From Ruegeria marina (lineage in GTDB: Bacteria; Pseudomonadota; Alphaproteobacteria; Rhodobacterales; Rhodobacteraceae): a stretch of 64,000 bases of DNA. Shown here in pieces: positions 27,437 to 35,213 of this stretch. Below the pieces are notes generated by a model. The model was not told the origin of the DNA, did not search any database, and worked only from the letters and a program-made list of their open reading frames with translations. A program made the translations under genes and the position numbers. Where the stretch lies: the NCBI RefSeq assembly GCF_900101475.1, contig NZ_FMZV01000009.1:62001-126000 (forward strand), given 5' to 3'. Each line of letters begins with the position of its first letter. Position 1 is the first letter of the stretch.

Positions 27437-29275
27437 ATGTTTCGCTATTTCGAGAACCTCGTCGACCCCTTTGTCGCCTATGACGAGACCGACACACCGC
27501 CCACCCGTCTGTGGCCATTTCTGCTGGACTACTCCCGCCCGTTCATGCGCGTCTTTTTCTGGACCGCGCTCTTGTCCGTTATCGTGGCCGGGGTCGAGAT
27601 CGCGCTGATCTATTACATGGGCCGCGTGGTCGATGTGCTGAAAGGTGAACCGGCCGAGGTCTGGGCCCAGTACGGCACCGAGTTCATCGTGCTCGCGCTG
27701 TTCGTGCTGTTGATCCGGCCCGCGCTGCACGTGGCTGACGTGCTGCTGTTGAACAACGCGATCCTGCCCAATTTTGGAACCCTGATCCGGTGGCGCGCGC
27801 ACAAGCACGTGTTGCGCCAGTCGGTCGGCTGGTTCGAGAATGATTTTGCCGGGCGCATCGCCAACCGGATCATGCAGACCCCGCCAGCGGCGGGCGAGGT
27901 GATCTTTCAGGTGTTCGACGCCATCTCCTTTTCGCTGGCCTATCTTCTGGGTGCGGCCATCTTGCTGATGGCTGCCGACATCCGGCTGTTGCTGCCGCTG
28001 CTCATCTGGTTCGCGCTTTATGCGCTGCTGGTGCGCTGGACCATCCGGCGTGTGGGGCCTGCATCGCAGGCGGCATCGGACGCGCGCTCGACCGTGACCG
28101 GGCGGGTGGTGGACAGCTATACCAACATCCACTCGGTCAAGATGTTCGCCCACAGCGATCATGAACTCGTCTATGCCCGCGAGGCGATCGAGGAAACCCG
28201 CCGCACCTTCCAGGTGGAAATGCGGATCTTTACCATAATGGACGTGGTGCTGGTCACGCTGAACGGGCTCTTGATCGTCGGCGTCGTCGGCTGGGCCATC
28301 ACGCTCTGGATGCAGGGACAGGCGAGCGTCGGCGTGGTCGCCGCCGCTTCGGCGCTGACCCTGCGGCTGAATGCGATGACCGGCTGGATCATGTGGGCGC
28401 TCACCAGCTTTTTCCGGCAGTTGGGCGTGGTGGCCGAAGGGATGCAGACCATTGCCCAACCGATCGACCTGGTCGATGCGCCCGACGCGGCGCCGTTGCG
28501 GCTGACCGAGGGCCGGATCGAGTTGCAGCAGCTTTCGCACCACTATGGGCGCGGCGCGGGCGGTCTCGACCGGATCGACCTGACCATCGCGCCGGGCGAA
28601 AAGATCGGGTTGATCGGCCGGTCGGGCGCGGGCAAGTCGACGCTGGTCAAGCTGCTGCTCAGGTTTTACGACCCTGACAGCGGCCGGATCCTGATCGACG
28701 GTCAGGATATCTCCCAAGTGACACAGGACAGTTTGCGTAGCCATATCGGCATGGTGCAGCAGGACAGCGCGCTGTTGCACCGGTCGGTGCGCGACAACAT
28801 CCTCTATGGCCGCCCCGACGCGACCGAGGAGGAAATGCTTGCCGCCGCCAAACAGGCCGAGGCGCATGAGTTCATCCTCGATCTTGAGGACCCGCAGGGC
28901 AGGCGCGGATATGACGCGCACGTCGGCGAGCGGGGCGTGAAGTTGAGCGGTGGGCAGCGGCAGCGGGTGACGCTGGCGCGGGTGATCCTCAAGGACGCGC
29001 CGATCCTCCTGTTGGACGAAGCGACCAGTGCGCTCGATTCCGAGGTCGAAGCCGCCATTCAGGACACGCTCTATGGCATGATGCAGGGCAAGACGGTGAT
29101 CGCAATCGCGCACCGGCTCAGCACCATCGCGCAGATGGACCGTATCCTGGTGCTGGATCAGGGCCACATCGTCGAGGAAGGCACCCATGCCGACCTGTTG
29201 GCGCGCGGCGGGGTCTATGCGCAGTTCTGGGCGCGTCAGTCGGGCGGGTTCCTCAACACCGAGGCCGCGGAATGA
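27437..29275 (+). CDS. ABC exporter half-transporter (first of a pair)
   Basis: A 612-residue fused membrane/ATPase protein. Transmembrane helices fill about residues 35-330. The nucleotide-binding domain follows with Walker A GRSGAGKST, signature LSGGQRQR, Walker B ILLLDEATSALD and H-loop IAHRLSTIAQ. It resembles multidrug/lipid exporters of the MsbA/BmrCD type; the substrate is unknown. ATG 27437 has GGAG 7 nt upstream, in a small GCTC-GAGC hairpin. The second half-transporter overlaps its stop (ATGA). Both proteins keep the catalytic Glu, so neither ATP site looks degenerate. Confidence 0.92.
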   Translation: MFRYFENLVDPFVAYDETDTPPTRLWPFLLDYSRPFMRVFFWTALLSVIVAGVEIALIYYMGRVVDVLKGEPAEVWAQYGTEFIVLALFVLLIRPALHVADVLLLNNAILPNFGTLIRWRAHKHVLRQSVGWFENDFAGRIANRIMQTPPAAGEVIFQVFDAISFSLAYLLGAAILLMAADIRLLLPLLIWFALYALLVRWTIRRVGPASQAASDARSTVTGRVVDSYTNIHSVKMFAHSDHELVYAREAIEETRRTFQVEMRIFTIMDVVLVTLNGLLIVGVVGWAITLWMQGQASVGVVAAASALTLRLNAMTGWIMWALTSFFRQLGVVAEGMQTIAQPIDLVDAPDAAPLRLTEGRIELQQLSHHYGRGAGGLDRIDLTIAPGEKIGLIGRSGAGKSTLVKLLLRFYDPDSGRILIDGQDISQVTQDSLRSHIGMVQQDSALLHRSVRDNILYGRPDATEEEMLAAAKQAEAHEFILDLEDPQGRRGYDAHVGERGVKLSGGQRQRVTLARVILKDAPILLLDEATSALDSEVEAAIQDTLYGMMQGKTVIAIAHRLSTIAQMDRILVLDQGHIVEEGTHADLLARGGVYAQFWARQSGGFLNTEAAE

Positions 29276-31104
29276 GGCTGGCGGACGTCATCGACCCGTT
29301 CCACGAAATGGACACGCCCCCGCCGCAGCGGCTCGGGGCGTTCATCCGCTGGTGCCTGACCGGGGCCTGGCCCGCGCTGTTTGCCGCGGCCACCTTCTCG
29401 GCCCTGGCTGGCATGTTCGAGGCGGGCACGGCCTGGATTCTGGGCCGGGTCATCGACACTGCCGTCGACAGCGGGCCTGGAGGATTCTTCAGTGCCGAAA
29501 ACCTTGGTCCGGTCCTGTGGGCGGCGGCATTCTTCATGCTGATACGCCCGGCAGCCTTTGGCCTCTCGGCCCTGTCGAACAACTACATCGTCATGCCGAA
29601 TATCACGCCGCTGGTGCTGGCGCGGCTGAACCGCTGGACGCTGGGCCAGTCGGTCAGCTATTTCGACGACGATTTCGCTGGCCGCATCGCCCAGAAACAG
29701 ATGCAGACGGCCAATGCCCTGGCCTCGGTGGTGTCGGAAACCATCAGCGCCGTCGTCTTTGCCCTTGCCTCTCTGGCGGGCAGCCTTGCACTCTTGGGGG
29801 CGATCCATCCTTTGGTCATGTTGCCTTTTGTCCTGTGGCTGGGGGTCTATTTCACCCTGGTCTGCTGGTATCTGCCGCGTATCCGCAAGCGGTCGTCGGC
29901 ACGGGCGGGGGCGCGGGCGATGGTGTCGGGGCAGGTGGTGGACACGATCACCAATATCAAGACGGTCAAGCTGTTCGCCCATGCCACACAAGAAGACAGC
30001 GCCGCCCGTGAAACCATGGTCGAGCTGCGCGAACGCTCGCTGGATTTCGGGCGGCTCTCTGCCGGGTTCCGGTTCATCCTGATGTTCCTGGCGGGCGTCC
30101 TGCCAGTATTGCTGATCGGGGCGACGCTGTTCCTGTGGCAGGGTGGAGAGGCCAGCGCGGGCGATATCGTGGCGGCGGGCTCTGTCTCGGTCCGGATCGC
30201 GCAGATGACCGGCTGGGTCAGCTTCACGCTGATGGGGCTCTACGCCAATGTGGGCGAGATCGAGAACGGCATGCACACACTGGCCAAGGTGGTGCGGATC
30301 GAGGATGCCGCAGGCGCGACCGATCTGAATGTGTCCCGTGGCGAGATCGTGTTCGACGATGTCGGCTTTGCCTATGGCCGGGAAACCGGCGGGGTCGAGG
30401 GGCTGCAACTGACCATCGCGCCGGGCGAGAAACTGGGCATCGTCGGCGCTTCGGGCGCGGGCAAATCGACACTCGTGTCGCTGCTGCTCAGGCTCTATGA
30501 CGCTGAAACCGGTGTCATCCGCATCGACGGTCAGGATATCGCGCAGGTGACGCAAGACAGCCTGCGCCGCCAGATCGGCACGGTCACGCAGGAAACCGCG
30601 ATGTTCAACCGCTCGGCCCGCGACAACATCCTCTATGGCCGCCCCGACGCGACCGAAGAGCAGATGATCGCCGCCGCTGAAAAGGCCGAGGCGCATGAGT
30701 TTATCCTGTCGCTGGAGGATGCACGCGGACGCACCGGTTATGACGCGCATCTGGGCGAACGGGGGGTCAAGCTCAGCGGCGGCCAGCGGCAGCGGATCGC
30801 CCTGGCCCGCGCCATCCTCAAGGACGCGCCGATCCTGGTTCTGGACGAGGCGACCAGTGCGCTTGACAGCGAGGTCGAGGCGTCGATCCAGACGGCGTTG
30901 CACCGTGTGATGGAGGGCAAGACGGTTCTGGCCATCGCGCATCGCCTGTCGACCCTGTCGGAAATGGACCGGATCGTGGTTTTGGATCAGGGCCGCATCG
31001 TCGAAAGCGGCAGTCACGATGCGCTGTTGGCCAGGGATGGGCTCTACGCCCGGTTCTGGCATCGCCAGTCGGGCGGGTTCATCCGGACCGAGGCGGCCGA
31101 GTAG
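29272..31104 (+). CDS. ABC exporter half-transporter (second of a pair)
   Basis: 610 residues with the same plan as its neighbour: six transmembrane helices (about 35-320), Walker A GASGAGKST, LSGGQRQR, ILVLDEATSALD and IAHRLSTLSE. The two are close paralogues with nearly identical blocks (SARDNILYGRPDATEE versus SVRDNILYGRPDATEE) and share the C-terminal pattern ARFWHRQSGGF/AQFWARQSGGF. The 4-bp overlap argues for a heterodimeric exporter made from one message. Confidence 0.92.
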   Translation: MRLADVIDPFHEMDTPPPQRLGAFIRWCLTGAWPALFAAATFSALAGMFEAGTAWILGRVIDTAVDSGPGGFFSAENLGPVLWAAAFFMLIRPAAFGLSALSNNYIVMPNITPLVLARLNRWTLGQSVSYFDDDFAGRIAQKQMQTANALASVVSETISAVVFALASLAGSLALLGAIHPLVMLPFVLWLGVYFTLVCWYLPRIRKRSSARAGARAMVSGQVVDTITNIKTVKLFAHATQEDSAARETMVELRERSLDFGRLSAGFRFILMFLAGVLPVLLIGATLFLWQGGEASAGDIVAAGSVSVRIAQMTGWVSFTLMGLYANVGEIENGMHTLAKVVRIEDAAGATDLNVSRGEIVFDDVGFAYGRETGGVEGLQLTIAPGEKLGIVGASGAGKSTLVSLLLRLYDAETGVIRIDGQDIAQVTQDSLRRQIGTVTQETAMFNRSARDNILYGRPDATEEQMIAAAEKAEAHEFILSLEDARGRTGYDAHLGERGVKLSGGQRQRIALARAILKDAPILVLDEATSALDSEVEASIQTALHRVMEGKTVLAIAHRLSTLSEMDRIVVLDQGRIVESGSHDALLARDGLYARFWHRQSGGFIRTEAAE

Positions 31105-31143
31105 GGGCTTTCCCGGCACCGCGCGCCCCTGTATCAGGCAGCC

Positions 31144-32376
31144 ATGACACAGGAAATCACCATCACCCGGTTGGGCTATCAGGGCGACGGCATCGCCCCC
31201 GGACCGCTGTATGTGCCGCGCGCCCTGCCCGGCGAGGTGGTCAGCGGCACGCTCGAGGGCGACACGCTGGCCGAGATGCGGGTTGTCACCCCCTCGCCGC
31301 ACCGGGTGGCGCCGCCCTGCCGCCATTACCGCGCCTGCGGCGGATGCCAGTTGCAACATGCCTCGGACGGTTTTGTGGCCGGCTGGAAACAGGAGGTGGT
31401 GCGCGCCGCGCTCAGCGCGCAGGGGGTCGAGGCCCCGCTGCGCCCGATCCACACCTCGCCACCGCAGTCCCGCCGCCGCGCCACCATCGCCGTGCGCCGC
31501 ACGAAAAAGGGAACGCTGGCCGGGTTCCATGGCCGTGCCTCGGATGTGATCACCGAAATCCCCGGTTGCCAGCTGCTCGACCCCGCACTGCTCGCCGCCA
31601 TCCCGGTGGCCCAGGCGCTGGCCCTTTTGGGGGGCAGCCGCAAGGGAGTGCTGGCGGTCACGTTGACCCTGTCCGAGGCCGGGCTCGACGTGTTGGTCAG
31701 CGGCGGCAAGCCACTTGACGGCCCGTTCGAGGCGACACTGGCCCAGGCTGCCGAACAGTACGGGCTTGCCCGCCTGGCATGGGAGGGCGAGGTGATCGCC
31801 AGCCGCCACGCCCCGGTGCAGCGGTTCGGCAAGGCGGCGGTCGTGCCACCGCCCGGCGCCTTTCTTCAGGCGACGAAAGACGGCGAGGCGGCGCTCCTCT
31901 CGGCCGTGCGCGAAATCGTGGGCGATGCGAAACGTGTGGCTGACCTCTTTGCCGGTTGTGGCACCTTCTCGCTGCCGCTGGCCGAAACTGCCGAGGTGCA
32001 CGCCGTTGAAGGCGAGGCCACGATGACCGCAGCGCTCGACCAGGGTTGGCGCAGGGCGCAGGGGCTGAAACGCCTGACCACCGAGGCGCGCGACCTGTTC
32101 CGCCGCCCGCTGCTGCCGGACGAGTTGAAGCGGTTCGACGCCGTGGTGCTCGACCCGCCCCGCGCCGGGGCCGAGGCGCAGGTGACCGAGCTGGCCCGCG
32201 CGAAACCGCCGGTCATCGCCTATGTCAGCTGCAATCCGGTCACCTTTGCGCGCGATGCCAGAATCCTCATCCAGGCCGGGTATCGCCTCAATTGGGTGCA
32301 GGTGGTCGATCAGTTCCGCTGGTCGGCGCATGTGGAGCTTGCAGCCTCCCTCTCGCTAACCCATATGGGCGGCTGA
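31144..32376 (+). CDS. RlmD/RumA-like class I SAM RNA methyltransferase
   Basis: RNA m5U methyltransferase family. It has an N-terminal TRAM-like beta-barrel (ITRLGYQGDGIAPGPLYVPR) and the iron-sulfur cysteines in PPCRHYRACGGCQLQHA with a further Cys in IPGCQLLD. A SAM motif (VADLFAGCGTFSLPLA) and the catalytic loop VVLDPPRAGAEAQV with AYVSCNPVTFARD complete it. The target is probably 23S rRNA but is not determined by sequence. It lies 39 bp after the exporter pair. Confidence 0.88.
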   Translation: MTQEITITRLGYQGDGIAPGPLYVPRALPGEVVSGTLEGDTLAEMRVVTPSPHRVAPPCRHYRACGGCQLQHASDGFVAGWKQEVVRAALSAQGVEAPLRPIHTSPPQSRRRATIAVRRTKKGTLAGFHGRASDVITEIPGCQLLDPALLAAIPVAQALALLGGSRKGVLAVTLTLSEAGLDVLVSGGKPLDGPFEATLAQAAEQYGLARLAWEGEVIASRHAPVQRFGKAAVVPPPGAFLQATKDGEAALLSAVREIVGDAKRVADLFAGCGTFSLPLAETAEVHAVEGEATMTAALDQGWRRAQGLKRLTTEARDLFRRPLLPDELKRFDAVVLDPPRAGAEAQVTELARAKPPVIAYVSCNPVTFARDARILIQAGYRLNWVQVVDQFRWSAHVELAASLSLTHMGG

Positions 32377-32394
32377 GGAAAAGGAGCACTTGGC

Positions 32395-33180
32395 ATGCAG
32401 GTTCGCCAGCAATTGCAGGCAGTCATCGACCGGCCCGGATTCGGGCAGTTCATCACCTTTGTCATCATGGTCAATGCCGTGGTGCTGGGGATGGAAACCT
32501 CGCCCTATCTGATGCAGCGCTGGGGCGACTTGATCCTGGCAATCGACAATGCCTGCCTCACGATCTTCATCATCGAGATTGTCTTGAAGCTGGCGGTGCA
32601 GGGGCGGCGGTTCTTTACCAACGGCTGGAACCTCTTCGATTTCACCGTTGTCGCCATTGCCCTGGTGCCCAGCACCGGCGGGCTCTCGGTGTTGCGGGCG
32701 CTGCGCATATTGCGGGTGCTCCGGGTGATCTCGGTGGCGCCCCGCCTGCGGCGCGTGGTCGAAGGATTCATCACCGCGCTGCCGGGCATGGCCAGCGTCT
32801 TTCTGCTTATGACCATCATCTTCTACATCGGTGCGGTGATCGCCACAAAGCTGTTTGCCAGCAGTTTTCCCGACTGGTTCGGCAACCTCGGCCTGTCCGC
32901 CTACACCCTGTTCCAGATCATGACGCTGGAAAGCTGGTCGATGGGCATCGTCCGCCCGGTGATGGAGGTTTACCCTTACGCATGGATGTTTTTCGTTCCC
33001 TTCATCATGATCACCACCTTCGCAGTGGTGAACCTGCTGGTGGGTCTCATCGTCAATTCCATGCAGGACGCCCACCATGCCGAGGACGGCGTGCGCACCG
33101 ACGCCTATCGCGACGAGGTGCTTACCCGTTTGGAACAGATCGAAAATCGAATAAAGATGCTCGGCGAAACCAAAAAGTGA
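32395..33180 (+). CDS. Voltage-gated sodium channel, NavBac family
   Basis: A 261-residue six-helix ion channel monomer. The S4 voltage sensor has four Arg at every third position (R101, R104, R107, R110 in RALRILRVLRVIS). The selectivity filter is TLESWS (177-182), the bacterial Na+ channel signature with Glu179 as the field-strength residue. S6 (about 195-222) ends in a cytoplasmic coiled-coil tail (TRLEQIENRIKML). Size and filter match channels studied from Silicibacter and Bacillus. It lies 18 bp after the methyltransferase gene with a good SD (AAAAGGAG). Confidence 0.95.
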   Translation: MQVRQQLQAVIDRPGFGQFITFVIMVNAVVLGMETSPYLMQRWGDLILAIDNACLTIFIIEIVLKLAVQGRRFFTNGWNLFDFTVVAIALVPSTGGLSVLRALRILRVLRVISVAPRLRRVVEGFITALPGMASVFLLMTIIFYIGAVIATKLFASSFPDWFGNLGLSAYTLFQIMTLESWSMGIVRPVMEVYPYAWMFFVPFIMITTFAVVNLLVGLIVNSMQDAHHAEDGVRTDAYRDEVLTRLEQIENRIKMLGETKK

Positions 33181-33242
33181 TTTTGCAATTGGCGGATTCG
33201 CCGGTATCTGATCGTCTTAAAACAGACATAGGGCAGTGAAAA

Positions 33243-33764
33243 ATGGATCGTCGGCATTTCGGTCTGACCGCAATCGCCACCTTGGGATTGTCGGCCTGCG
33301 GTAGCGGCGGGGACAGCAAGTTTCGCCGGTACTACGGGCCCGCGGTCACGTCGATCGTGGTCAATAAGGGTGCGCGCAAGATGTACCTTCTGAACGACCA
33401 GAATGTACTCAAGGAATTCAGGGTGGATCTCGGCTTTGCCCCGAGCGGCCACAAGCAGTTCGAAGGTGATGGCAAGACGCCCGAAGGCACTTACCTGATC
33501 GACCGGCGCAACCCCAACAGCAGCTATCACCTGTCGCTCGGCATCTCGTACCCGAATTCGCAAGACATCGCCTATGCCCGGTCGCTGGGCAAGAAACCGG
33601 GTGGCGAGATCTTCATTCATGGCGAGCCGAACCAGCTGCGTGAACGCAAGCGGGCGAAAAAGACACAGGACTGGACCGCGGGCTGTATTGCCGTGAAGAA
33701 CGAAGAGATCGAAGAGATCTATGCCATGGTGCGCGACGGCACCGTGATTACGCTGCGCGCCTGA
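33243..33764 (+). CDS. L,D-transpeptidase (YkuD) lipoprotein
   Basis: A 173-residue cell-wall enzyme. The start has a basic segment, a hydrophobic stretch and a lipobox (LSAC, Cys19), so it is probably lipid-anchored. The YkuD domain has IFIHGEPN (His126) and the catalytic Cys148 in DWTAGCIAVKNEEIEEI. It could cross-link peptidoglycan or attach proteins to it. It is 62 bp after the channel gene and convergent with the sulfotransferase gene. Confidence 0.9.
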   Translation: MDRRHFGLTAIATLGLSACGSGGDSKFRRYYGPAVTSIVVNKGARKMYLLNDQNVLKEFRVDLGFAPSGHKQFEGDGKTPEGTYLIDRRNPNSSYHLSLGISYPNSQDIAYARSLGKKPGGEIFIHGEPNQLRERKRAKKTQDWTAGCIAVKNEEIEEIYAMVRDGTVITLRA

Positions 33765-33773
33765 TTTGACCGG

Positions 33774-35207
33774 TCAGGCCTTGCGCCAGGGGCCGAAACC
33801 GAAGACCACATAGTCGCGCTGGTAGATATCGGCGGCCAGCGCTTCCAGCGCGTCGTCGTAGATATCGGCCAGGGCAAATGGCGTGTCCGGCGCCGCCATT
33901 GCCGGAACCGGCGGTTCGGCATGTCCGAACCGCTTGGCCAGTGCGGGCAGGGCTTCAGCCATCTCATTCTCGCGCAAGATGACGTCAGGACTGACGAAAT
34001 CCGAGAAACTGGCGATTGCCTGCGCCTGGCTGCACCATGATCCGTCGATGCGGATCGCGGTCTGCCCGGCCAGGTTCATCCGCAGAAACTCAAGAAATGC
34101 CTCGAACGCGGCGCGGTGATCCGCACGGCCGTAATCGACGCCGGGCGTATCCTCGGGGATGGGCAGGCTGAACTGTCGCCGCAGGGTATTGCGGATCTTG
34201 GTGTAGCACCCCGGTCCCTTGTTAAGGATCCGGTGGCAAAAGGCCGAATGCGCACGGGCCAGCGGGTGCCGCACCACGGTAAAACAGCGGTGCCCCTCGT
34301 TGCCCTTGAGCCATTGGCGGACCTGTTTCTGGTTCAGCCCGGTGCCCAGCGCCGCCTCGATCACCCCATCCAGATCGGCCATCCAGCGGATCACCTGGTC
34401 CTCGGGTCCACCTCGGGTCGGCAGGTACATCAGCGGTGTCACCGCGCCGATGACATAGGTCGGCACCGCCGGACCCCGGCGGGGTTCGAAATTCGGAGTA
34501 CGGGTCAGGTTGAAACGGTCCAGGCCGCTCAGCGCCTCGATCATCTCCTGTGCGTTGATCACCTTCGATGTCACCGGGCTGGGGTTCTGCCGCTTCAGGC
34601 TGTCGTCCAGGCCCTCCAGCCTTGCAGTCACGCCCAGCCACTTCGCCAACCCGTTCAGGACTCTCAGATCCTGAAGATCCTCATAGGCAATGTAGAACGG
34701 TGTCTGCCCGCTGCGTTGTAGGCTGTTCAGCAGGAATACCTGGAAATCCTGCAATTCCTCGACATGGCGGGCAAACTCCTCGGCATCGAACCTTGCCTGC
34801 GCCTCTTTCCGTTTCTTGATGTTGGTAAGTTTCCACTGACCGGTTTCCTTGGCGATCTTCCACGAGACATAGCTGTCCAGCGGGTTGCGGGTCAGGATGA
34901 TCTTGGCGCAGCGCGGATCGGTCATGACCGTTTCCAGAATGCGCGGATCATGGTCGTGGAAGTACCGGAATCCCCCCAGGATGCCGCGCGCGTTTCTGAT
35001 CGCGTCCAGCAGGCATTGTGGATCGGCGTCGCGCATCGCCTGGCTGATTTCCAGAATCTCGGTCTTGTTCGGATAACCAATGAAATGCGGGTTGAATGCC
35101 TCCCCGAAACAACTGATGCCTTCAAGCGCGTTCAGGTTGGTTTCGAGAAAATTCGAGCCGGTCCGCATTTCAGCGAACACGACGAAGTAATCAAAGGAAC
35201 TGCTCAT
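33774..35207 (-). CDS. NodH-like sulfotransferase with a second sulfotransferase-like domain
   Basis: A 477-residue protein. The N-terminal part has a PAPS-binding P-loop (MRTGSNFLETN, 14-24) and a 3'-phosphate motif (IILTRNPLDSYVSWK, 103-117), as in NodH/Stf0-type enzymes. A second region around 250-477 contains another 3'-phosphate motif, VVRHPLARAHSAFCHRIL (311-328), of the Sulfotransfer_2 type. I find no clear second P-loop. It would transfer sulfate from PAPS to a glycan. It is the last gene of the minus-strand glycan operon, 6 bp after the GT14-like gene. Confidence 0.85.
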   Translation of the reverse strand: MSSSFDYFVVFAEMRTGSNFLETNLNALEGISCFGEAFNPHFIGYPNKTEILEISQAMRDADPQCLLDAIRNARGILGGFRYFHDHDPRILETVMTDPRCAKIILTRNPLDSYVSWKIAKETGQWKLTNIKKRKEAQARFDAEEFARHVEELQDFQVFLLNSLQRSGQTPFYIAYEDLQDLRVLNGLAKWLGVTARLEGLDDSLKRQNPSPVTSKVINAQEMIEALSGLDRFNLTRTPNFEPRRGPAVPTYVIGAVTPLMYLPTRGGPEDQVIRWMADLDGVIEAALGTGLNQKQVRQWLKGNEGHRCFTVVRHPLARAHSAFCHRILNKGPGCYTKIRNTLRRQFSLPIPEDTPGVDYGRADHRAAFEAFLEFLRMNLAGQTAIRIDGSWCSQAQAIASFSDFVSPDVILRENEMAEALPALAKRFGHAEPPVPAMAAPDTPFALADIYDDALEALAADIYQRDYVVFGFGPWRKA

Positions 35208-35213
35208 TCGGGC

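Noticed and set aside
29236-32331. 1031-codon minus-strand open frame opposite the ABC exporters and methyltransferase
   Set aside because: Low-complexity His/Arg/Gln/Gly-rich translation typical of antisense shadows in GC-rich DNA; the plus-strand genes have full domain evidence.
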